Source: JAPLDA01 sp043742705 (GTDB lineage: Bacteria > Bacteroidota > Bacteroidia > AKYH767-A > 2013-40CM-41-45). From it: a stretch of 26,412 nucleotides of DNA. The notes below the pieces were generated by a model, which saw nothing but the letters and a program-made list of their open reading frames with translations, did no database searches and was not told the DNA's origin. Positions 1-6,084 of this stretch are shown here, in pieces. The stretch spans positions 1-26,412 of the forward strand of contig JAYTXY010000141.1 in the NCBI GenBank assembly GCA_043742705.1, given 5' to 3'. The translations under genes and the position numbers were made by a program. The number at the start of each line of letters is the position of its first letter. Position 1 is the first letter of the stretch.

Positions 1-1310
1 CTGTAGTTGTGACAGACAGAAACGGATGTGCTCAAAATACATCAGCCACGGTAAATGAGCCTACACCACTTTCATTGGCAGCAAATGGTGCAGCAACTAT
101 CTGCATCGGACAAAATACATTGATCTCAGCAAATGCTTCCGGAGGAACATCACCGTACTCGTTTGCCTGGAGTAATGGAACAACAACATCATTGCTGGAT
201 GTAAATCCTGTTAACACCACTTCGTATTCAGTTACAGCTACAGACATGAATGGTTGTACTGTTGCGCAACAATCAGTAACTGTAACTCTTCGTCCGCCAC
301 TTGCAATTGTCGCTAACGGAGCAAATCCGATTTGCGCGGGAACTTCTACGAATTTGTCAGCGCTTGCTTCCGGAGGAGATGGAAATTATACTTACACCTG
401 GGATCATGGCGTTTCCGGAAACTCAATCAGGGTTTTTCCGACTGCAACCACCACATATATAGTAACCGTTCATGATGGTTGTGGTACACCTTCAGCGCGT
501 GACCAGGTTTCACTGACGGTTAATCCTTTACCGGAAGTAAATTTCGTTCCGAAGACAATCCAGGGATGTACACCTGTACATGTTGATTTTCTTAACTACT
601 CAGCAACTCCTGCCGGATCCACCTATCATTGGAACTTTGGTGATCTCTATTCTGATGGTTCTCTGAATCCGTCTCACGACTATACAGTTCCGGGAACTTA
701 CACGGTTTCCCTGGTTGTAACCACACCGCAAGGTTGTTCCAATGAACAGATTATCCAGGAGATGGTTACCGTACATCCTTATCCCGTTGCCGGATTCAAT
801 CAATCAGCATCTGTTATTACTTTCCTTGAAAATGGCGAAGTGGAATTTTTAAATACAAGTACAGGAGCGACCATGTACGATTGGGATTTCGGTGACGGCT
901 CTCCGATTGAGAAGTTTGTAAATACATCCCATCGTTATCGAGACACAGGAACTTATGAAATCAAGTTAATTGTGAGTACGAATCATGGCTGCACTGACAT
1001 AACCTATGGAAAGTTAATTGTGATCGATCGTTTTACCATTTACATCCCTAATGCATTTACTCCAAACGGTGATGGCATCAATGATGGATTTATTGCTTTG
1101 GGCATCGGCTGGACAGACTATAAGATGTCGATCATAGACCGGTGGGGAAAAATAATTTATCAGAGCAACAGTAAAGAACAGTCATGGGACGGTACTTATT
1201 TTTCAAATAGTACGCTGTGTCAGAATGATGTGTATGAATACGTGATTAATGTACGCGACAACAATGGAATGCCGCATGACTACATTGGTCATGTGACACT
1301 AGTAAGATGA
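1..1310 (+). CDS. Secreted PKD-repeat protein with T9SS type B (gliding-motility-associated) C-terminal domain, 5' truncated
   Basis: This is the 3' end of a large cell-surface or secreted protein. The frame is open to the left edge (codons start at base 3), and the GTG at base 9 is only an internal Val codon, so the true start lies outside the window. Numbering from base 9, residues about 18-172 hold two Ig-like or adhesin-type repeats, each with GG-xx-Y/W-hydrophobic patterns and a 'NGC/DGC' ending. Residues 175-258 and 260-340 are two PKD domains, shown by the WNFGD and YDWDFGDG cores and the 'GTYTVSLVV' and 'GTYEIKLIV' strands. Residues about 345-433 are the type B sorting domain: IPNAFTPNGDGIND, then DRWG, then a WDG turn, then a YxYVINVRD strand. 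Proteins with this domain are exported by the Bacteroidota type IX system and usually lie at the cell surface. The ligand is unknown. No terminator is visible after the stop. Confidence 0.9.
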   Translation, partial: VVVTDRNGCAQNTSATVNEPTPLSLAANGAATICIGQNTLISANASGGTSPYSFAWSNGTTTSLLDVNPVNTTSYSVTATDMNGCTVAQQSVTVTLRPPLAIVANGANPICAGTSTNLSALASGGDGNYTYTWDHGVSGNSIRVFPTATTTYIVTVHDGCGTPSARDQVSLTVNPLPEVNFVPKTIQGCTPVHVDFLNYSATPAGSTYHWNFGDLYSDGSLNPSHDYTVPGTYTVSLVVTTPQGCSNEQIIQEMVTVHPYPVAGFNQSASVITFLENGEVEFLNTSTGATMYDWDFGDGSPIEKFVNTSHRYRDTGTYEIKLIVSTNHGCTDITYGKLIVIDRFTIYIPNAFTPNGDGINDGFIALGIGWTDYKMSIIDRWGKIIYQSNSKEQSWDGTYFSNSTLCQNDVYEYVINVRDNNGMPHDYIGHVTLVR

Positions 1311-1378
1311 AATTAATTTCCATAGCGTCACTTGAATTCAAGACGAAAGTCAAAGCATTAACCGGGAAAAACTGAGAA

Positions 1379-1897
1379 ATGAATTCAGATGAATTGAGAA
1401 GCCTTCAGGCTCCGCTGAAAGAAAAATACCGTGAGCAACCTGAGTCGGCAACTATTACATTAAAAGCGCAAGGCAATATTGGAGAAGGAATTTCCTGCAA
1501 AGTTGAAACAGGCAGAGCTCTCGTAGAAGCCGGACTTCATCCTGCAACAGGAGGCGATGGCATGCTCGCTTGTTCGGGTGATTTATTGCTCGAAGCACTG
1601 GTTGCCTGCGCAGGAGTTACGTTGCGTGCAGTATCTACTTCCATCGGGATTGAAATAAAAGAAGGAATTGTAAAAGCAGAAGGAGATCTGGATTTTCGCG
1701 GAACGCTCGGTGTTTCAAAAGAAGTACTTGTAGGATTCAAAGCAATTCGTCTTTATTTTAATCTTGTTTCCGAAGCAACACCTGAACAAATTCAAACCAT
1801 TGCAAAACTCACAGAAAGATATTGTGTGGTTTACCAAACGCTGACGAAAGGTGTTCCTGTTCAAACTTTTTTCACAGGAACAAAAAATAAGGAGTAG
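1379..1897 (+). CDS. OsmC family protein
   Basis: This 172-residue protein belongs to the OsmC/Ohr superfamily, cytoplasmic thiol peroxidases that reduce organic hydroperoxides through a redox-active cysteine pair. Two cysteines sit where the family places them: C77 in a LVACAGVTLRAV helix and C149 in ERYCVVYQTL. A GGDGMLACSGDLLLEAL segment precedes the first. The N terminus has no signal peptide. It is closer to the general OsmC-like (YhfA-type) group than to Ohr, but the exact subgroup is uncertain and the peroxidase role is inferred from the family. The ATG at 1379 is the first good start after the preceding gene. The stop codon TAG (1895-1897) lies inside the 3' end of a convergent tRNA gene, which is unusual. 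Confidence 0.85.
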   Translation: MNSDELRSLQAPLKEKYREQPESATITLKAQGNIGEGISCKVETGRALVEAGLHPATGGDGMLACSGDLLLEALVACAGVTLRAVSTSIGIEIKEGIVKAEGDLDFRGTLGVSKEVLVGFKAIRLYFNLVSEATPEQIQTIAKLTERYCVVYQTLTKGVPVQTFFTGTKNKE

Positions 1898-1966
1898 TCT
1901 CGGGCAGAATCGAACTGCCATCAAAAGTTTAGGAAACTTCTATTCTATCCGTTGAACTACGAGACC
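1895..1966 (-). tRNA. tRNA-Arg(CCU)
   Basis: Read on the minus strand, the 72 bases fold as a complete cloverleaf. The acceptor is GGTCTCG/CGAGACT (first pair G-U), T8 A9 follow, and the D stem is GTTC/GAAT around a loop with GG. The anticodon stem is GAAGT/ACTTT with loop TTCCTAA, so the anticodon is CCU and it reads AGG. The variable loop is TGAT, and the T arm is GGCAG-TTCGATT-CTGCC with the conserved TTC and A. The discriminator base is A and CCA is not encoded. The last three bases of the tRNA gene are the complement of the stop codon of the convergent OsmC gene. Confidence 0.95.
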
Positions 1967-2023
1967 AATTAATCATATACATTTTCAGAAGTTATCTAGA
2001 CTTCTAGTACTACCTCAATTTAA

Positions 2024-2131
2024 TGTCTCTTTGTGAACTTTGTGAAATCCTTCGTGCCCTTTGCGTTTAAATTTTTAACACAAAGGGCACAAAGAAAAAA
2101 TCACAAAGACCGCAAAGGTCGAACTGAGACA
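2024..2131. repeat. Interspersed CTTTGTG/CTTTGCG inverted repeat
   Basis: The words CTTTGTG, CTTTGCG and their complements recur across about 108 bases. The core arms 2050-2067 and 2077-2094 match at 16 of 18 positions around a 9-base AT loop. Outer elements (TGTCTC at the left, GAGACA at the right, and TTTGTGA/TCACAAA between) extend the palindrome. A related element lies at 8444-8506, so this is a dispersed family. It resembles REP-like hairpin sequences seen between genes in other Bacteroidota; that comparison is from memory. Confidence 0.75.
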
Positions 2132-2262
2132 CTAACAGACTCCTATTCTCTTCCTGCCGTCAGATACGAGTCCAATTGTGGGTTGCAAAATTATTTTTAA
2201 TTCACAGAAGAAAAAATATTGTTAATCATTTTCTGAAAGGTAATGAATTCAGGGAATTCACG

Positions 2263-2270
2263 TAAGTTTG
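2263..2270 (+). promoter_or_regulatory. -7 promoter element (TAAGTTTG) of the M1 peptidase gene
   Basis: TAAGTTTG matches the Bacteroidota -7 consensus TAnnTTTG exactly and ends only 4 bases before the ATG at 2275. Transcription would therefore start at or next to the start codon, giving a leaderless or nearly leaderless mRNA. No clear TTTG -33 box is present at the usual distance. Confidence 0.5.
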
Positions 2271-2274
2271 GATC

Positions 2275-4149
2275 ATGATAAGGTTCTCAACGAGCTTAAT
2301 TGCTCTCGCTGCTGTCGTTTTCTTTTATTCCTGCCAGCAAAAGAAGCCCGGTTCAGCCAATAAAAATGAAACAATCATGCAAACAGACCCACATTCTTTC
2401 GCTCGCCCCGATGAAGCGCGTGTAAAACATCTTGATCTTGATATCACCGTTGACTTCGACAAGAAAATAATTTCCGGAAAGGCAACTTGCGAGATTGAGA
2501 CAAAAAATAACGCAGATAAAATTATTCTCGATACGCGTGATCTCACCATTGAAAAAATTCTTCTTGATAAAGACGAACCCGCAATCTTTTCTCTTGGAGA
2601 TTCAACTCCGTTTTTAGGAAAAGCATTAACTGTAAACCTGAAGCCGGGAACAAAAAATGTTTCCATCTTCTATCATACAAGTCCGGATGCGGGGGCGTTA
2701 CAATGGCTTACGAAAGAACAGACAGCCGGAAAAACTGCTCCGTTTCTTTTCACGCAATCGCAGGCAATCCTTGCGCGTACATGGGTTCCATGCCAGGATA
2801 GCCCGGGAATTCGCTTTACATATTCTGCTACTGTTCACGTTCCGAAAGGGTTGATGGCTGCCATGAGTGCTGAGAACCCCAAGTCAATAAATAAAGATGG
2901 AGAATATCATTTCAAGATGCCGCAGCCGATTCCTGCTTATCTCCTCGCTCTAGCTGTTGGTGATTTTGTTTTCAAACCCATCAGTAATCGTACAGGAATT
3001 TATGCAGAGCCAGCAACGATAGATAAAGCAGTGTACGAATTTGCTGATCTCGAAAAAATGGTTGACGCTGCTGAAAAGCTTTATGGTCCTTACGAATGGG
3101 GACAGTATGATCTTATTGTTCTTCCACCAAGTTTTCCGTTTGGCGGAATGGAAAATCCAAGACTTACTTTTTGCACTCCGACAATTTTAGCAGGCGACCG
3201 TTCACTCGTAAGTTTGGTTGCGCATGAACTTGCACATTCGTGGAGCGGAAATCTTGTAACCAATGCAACATGGAACGACTTCTGGATGAACGAAGGGTTT
3301 ACAGTTTATTTTGAAAACAGGATCATGGAAGCGATTTACGGAAAACCATTTGCAGACATGCAAGGGTTGCTTGGTCTTGAAGATTTGAAAGAGACGATCA
3401 AGGAACTAGGTGATACAAGTATTGACACACACCTTAAATTAAAACTTGAAGGTCGCGATCCTGATGACGGCATGAACGATGTTGCATACGAGAAAGGACA
3501 TTTCTTGTTGTTGTTGATTGAACAAACATTCGGGCGCGAAAAGTTTGACGTTTTCCTGAAAAATTATTTTCAAAAACATAAATTTCAATCTATAACAACG
3601 GAAGAATTTCTGGCAGAGTATAAAAACGATTTGATCAAAGATGATACTGCTGCAGCGAAGAAGATTGATATTGAAAAATGGATTTATACTCCCGGACTTC
3701 CGGATAATTGTCCGAAGATTATTTCGGAGCGCTTCAATGCTGTGGATGCAGTTGTTGAAGAATGGAAGAGGGGAGTAGAAGCAAAAAAATTAAACACGAA
3801 AGATTATTCAAGCAATGAATGGCAGCGTTTCATTCGTTCATTGCCGGAGCAAAGTACAGCGCAAATGAGAGAGTTGGATGGTGCATTTCATTTTACTAAT
3901 TCCGGCAATGCTGAAATTCTTGCAGTGTGGCTTGAGCATGTGATTGCAAGCAAATATGAACCAGGTTATCCGGCATTGGAAAATTTTTTGGTGAATGTCG
4001 GAAGACGAAAATTCTGCAAACCGTTATATGTAGCATTAGCAAAAACTTCTGACAGACTAGCACTTGCAAAAAAAATCTACGCGAAGGCAAGGCCGAATTA
4101 TCATAGTGTTACAAAGGGAACAATCGATGAAATTCTAAATTGGAAATAA
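2275..4149 (+). CDS. M1 family aminopeptidase, leukotriene-A4-hydrolase-like, lipoprotein
   Basis: This 624-residue zinc aminopeptidase removes N-terminal residues from peptides. A lipoprotein signal peptide ends in FYSC with the lipidated Cys at residue 20, so it should be anchored in the envelope facing the periplasm or outside. The substrate-binding GGMEN loop is at 290-294. The zinc site HELAH (317-321) and E340 fit HExxH-x18-E, with the catalytic Glu at 318. Y405 in AYEKG corresponds to the family's transition-state Tyr. Residues about 460-624 match the helical C-terminal domain of LTA4 hydrolase and aminopeptidase B, and the length fits that subgroup rather than long aminopeptidase N. 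Activity as a general peptidase is likely. Epoxide hydrolase activity is known for the eukaryotic enzyme and should not be assumed here. The gene sits alone behind its own promoter. Confidence 0.93.
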   Translation: MIRFSTSLIALAAVVFFYSCQQKKPGSANKNETIMQTDPHSFARPDEARVKHLDLDITVDFDKKIISGKATCEIETKNNADKIILDTRDLTIEKILLDKDEPAIFSLGDSTPFLGKALTVNLKPGTKNVSIFYHTSPDAGALQWLTKEQTAGKTAPFLFTQSQAILARTWVPCQDSPGIRFTYSATVHVPKGLMAAMSAENPKSINKDGEYHFKMPQPIPAYLLALAVGDFVFKPISNRTGIYAEPATIDKAVYEFADLEKMVDAAEKLYGPYEWGQYDLIVLPPSFPFGGMENPRLTFCTPTILAGDRSLVSLVAHELAHSWSGNLVTNATWNDFWMNEGFTVYFENRIMEAIYGKPFADMQGLLGLEDLKETIKELGDTSIDTHLKLKLEGRDPDDGMNDVAYEKGHFLLLLIEQTFGREKFDVFLKNYFQKHKFQSITTEEFLAEYKNDLIKDDTAAAKKIDIEKWIYTPGLPDNCPKIISERFNAVDAVVEEWKRGVEAKKLNTKDYSSNEWQRFIRSLPEQSTAQMRELDGAFHFTNSGNAEILAVWLEHVIASKYEPGYPALENFLVNVGRRKFCKPLYVALAKTSDRLALAKKIYAKARPNYHSVTKGTIDEILNWK

Positions 4150-4225
4150 AAAACGATTTGCGTAGTGCGATATGCCTATTGCGAAAAATAAAAAATAATC
4201 ATTAACAAATAAAAAATCAATAAAA

Positions 4226-4669
4226 ATGGCACGAACAAACACCTACCTCAACTTCCCGCGCAACACCGAAGAAGCGTTTAATTTTTACAAATCTGTTTTT
4301 GGCGGAGAATTCTCCGGCGGTGAAATAGCACGCTTCAGCGACATTCCTCCGACAGACGGAATGCCTCCATTGGCTGAAGGAGATAAAAATTTAGTGATGC
4401 ACATTGAACTGCCAATTACAGGCGGACATGTGCTCATGGCAACAGACGCACCGGAAACAATGGGCTTTCATGTGAACTTTGGAAACAATGTTCACATCAG
4501 CATTGAACCTGATACAAGAGCAGAAACTAAAAAATTGTTTACCGCACTTTCTTCAAGTGGAAAAATTACTATGGATTTACAGGACATGTTTTGGGGAGCC
4601 TACTTCGGCAGTTGCACGGATAAGTTTGGAGTAAACTGGATGTTTAATTGTGTGGAGAAATCTAAATAG
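4226..4669 (+). CDS. VOC family protein (PhnB/glyoxalase-like)
   Basis: This 147-residue cytoplasmic protein has the paired beta-alpha-beta-beta-beta modules of the vicinal oxygen chelate fold in its PhnB-like form. It opens with YLNFPRNTEEAFNFYKSVFGGEF, the typical first module. Later come a VMHIELPI strand and, near the end, DKFGVNWMFN, the usual final strand. Relatives are commonly annotated as PhnB or '3-demethylubiquinone-9 3-methyltransferase-like', but real substrates are mostly unknown. It lies 76 bases after the M1 gene, in the same direction, and could be co-transcribed. A hairpin follows about 40 bases after its stop. The fold is secure; the function is not. Confidence 0.8.
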   Translation: MARTNTYLNFPRNTEEAFNFYKSVFGGEFSGGEIARFSDIPPTDGMPPLAEGDKNLVMHIELPITGGHVLMATDAPETMGFHVNFGNNVHISIEPDTRAETKKLFTALSSSGKITMDLQDMFWGAYFGSCTDKFGVNWMFNCVEKSK

Positions 4670-4699
4670 CGACACCCAGCTTCATCAATCGTATGTAAA

Positions 4700-4734
4700 T
4701 AAAAAAAGCCACTCAAAAAATCCGAGTGGCTTTC
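4700..4734. terminator. Bidirectional intrinsic terminator
   Basis: A perfect 8-base stem AGCCACTC (4707-4714) / GAGTGGCT (4724-4731) closes a 9-base loop. A run of seven A precedes it and TTT follows. It therefore works best for minus-strand transcripts (T7 tail), ending the EF-G locus, and more weakly for the VOC gene on the plus strand. It lies after the partial EF-G copy and not after the full gene. Confidence 0.8.
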
Positions 4735-4770
4735 GTATAACCAATAATGGTTAACGTACAATTTTAAAAC

Positions 4771-5061
4771 TCAATGATCCTCTGCCGTTTTATATTCTTC
4801 CGCCAATTTTTTCTGAATCTCCCCCGGCACTGTTGCATACTCTGCAAACTGACCGGTGTAGTTCCCTCTTCCCTGCGTGATGGAGCGAAGTGATGTGGAA
4901 TATTTGTCGAGTTCAGCAAGCGGAGTGCGTGCTTTGATCACCAGGTAATTTCCTTTTGAGTCCATGCTTAGAATGATAGATCGTCTTGATTGAAGATCAG
5001 TGACTACATCACCCATCAATTCTTCGGGGAATAGAATTTTTATTGATTGTAATGATTCCAT
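4771..5061 (-). pseudogene. Detached copy of EF-G domain V (partial duplicate)
   Basis: The 96-residue frame repeats residues 618-708 of the neighbouring EF-G paralog (6085-8211) and nothing else of it. Over 91 aligned residues I count 8 differences; over the matching 273 bases I count about 43, mostly at synonymous sites. The fragment covers EF-G domain V (PEELMGDVV...DLQSRRS...RSITQGRG) and ends with the same AEDH stop context. The first five or six residues come from non-homologous sequence. The possible ATG at 5061 has no clear ribosome site and overlaps the end of the upstream gene by 22 bases in another frame. It is most likely a remnant. Translation as a free domain V cannot be excluded, because the frame is intact and the protein is well conserved. 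Confidence 0.75.
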
Positions 5062-5927
5062 GCATCAATATCACCATCAAATCCTTCTCTAAAAATATCC
5101 TCCTCTGACATATACCAATCTTCATTTCGTCCATCGCTAATTTTTGTTTCTTCTAAACTTTCATATAATTCGTCTAATCTTTCTCTTAAATTATCCTCAA
5201 AGCGTATGGAATTTGTGATTGTTTTATAAGTATCAAAGAATGAAAACAGTTTTGAAGAAACAATCTTATCATTTTCTTTTTCATAATTCTCAATAAATTC
5301 ATAAGCTAGATTTAATCCTAAGAATAATAAAGAATAAATTTCTTCCTCTTCCGAACCCTCACTATTTTTTAAGCCAGCGTATATTTTACATTGCCATCCA
5401 ATATCTTTGATGTTTTTTCCAACAATAGTATGGTGTATTGGAATAGTTTCCATTTCAAAATTCTTCTTGTAAATGAATTTCGCTTTGATTGTACCACTCT
5501 TGCGCGCTCCGACTTCGTTTTTTTCTCCATAGAATTTCCAAAAATGGTCTAACTTATTTTCTTTTTTAATCCAATTATTTTGAGCATATATAGTAGAAAG
5601 TTCGTGCCGAATTTCTTCTTCAAGTGTGTTAATCGTTATAAAAAGATTCAATAGCCTTTTCGCCTTTATTGTATCATTAGTTCTCAAATAAATTTCGATA
5701 GAACCTCTTAGTAAAAGCAGGCCTAGAGATAATAAATTTGAGGAATTCAATATCTTCTCTGCGTAAGCGTCTATAAAAGGATTGCCACTTTCCAACAAAT
5801 TATTGTCAAAATAAATAGTTCTTCCAATACCGTAATCTTTATTTTCGTAACTTTTAATAGCATACATGGCATTAACTTGCTCATTGCAATTATTATATTT
5901 AGACTTTTTGTAACTGAACTTACACAT
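5040..5927 (-). CDS. Uncharacterised AT-rich protein inserted between EF-G domain V copies
   Basis: I do not recognise this 295-residue protein. It has no signal peptide and no transmembrane segment. It looks mostly helical, with a leucine-rich stretch at about 68-100 and an acidic tail ending in GDIDAWNHYNQ. Cysteines are few (C2, C14 and one near the middle) and form no motif. Base composition differs from its neighbours: 13 of 60 bases are G or C at 5221-5280, against 24 of 60 in the EF-G gene at 6361-6420. A second possible start is the ATG at 5867 (MYAIKSYENK). Its stop codon lies within the first bases of the EF-G-like fragment, so the gene fills the space between the two domain V copies. 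The context suggests a recently acquired gene. The function is unknown. Confidence 0.65.
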   Translation of the reverse strand: MCKFSYKKSKYNNCNEQVNAMYAIKSYENKDYGIGRTIYFDNNLLESGNPFIDAYAEKILNSSNLLSLGLLLLRGSIEIYLRTNDTIKAKRLLNLFITINTLEEEIRHELSTIYAQNNWIKKENKLDHFWKFYGEKNEVGARKSGTIKAKFIYKKNFEMETIPIHHTIVGKNIKDIGWQCKIYAGLKNSEGSEEEEIYSLLFLGLNLAYEFIENYEKENDKIVSSKLFSFFDTYKTITNSIRFEDNLRERLDELYESLEETKISDGRNEDWYMSEEDIFREGFDGDIDAWNHYNQ

Positions 5928-6084
5928 ATGGCAGTGTAGAAGAAAATCTATTATTACTAAATAAGTAAAAATGGAACAGGTTTATATCAAGGAATATGAA
6001 TCCGCAAAATCAGATGTAGGGAATAAAAGACATTGATGTTCGCATTATAATTAAGACTAATTTTTCTGGCTGGCAGCCGTTAAC
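5928..6084. other. Spacer between full EF-G gene and orphan gene
   Basis: This 157-base AT-rich spacer follows the EF-G stop codon on the minus strand. It contains a small GGCTGGCAGCC palindrome at 6068-6078 but no T-run after it, so I see no convincing terminator here. Upstream of 5927 the orphan gene's frame stays open for about 20 codons without an ATG, so a non-ATG start or a truncated 5' end is possible. Confidence 0.4.

Larger units (their letters stand above)
1967..2274. other. Intergenic region with a long imperfect hairpin repeat
   Basis: This 308-base gap holds no convincing gene. It contains the upstream side of the tRNA-Arg gene, a short inverted repeat (AGAAGT/ACTTCT near 1987-2005), the CTTTGTG-type hairpin described separately, and the promoter of the M1 peptidase gene at its right end. 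Confidence 0.7.

Noticed and set aside
1..30. GTG at base 9 as the start of the adhesin-like gene
   Set aside because: The frame is open through the left edge and the residues before it (Val-Val) continue a beta strand; no signal peptide is present, so the gene begins outside the window.
6060..6084. Palindrome GGCTGGCAGCC after the EF-G stop as a terminator
   Set aside because: The stem leaves almost no loop and no T-run follows on the minus strand.
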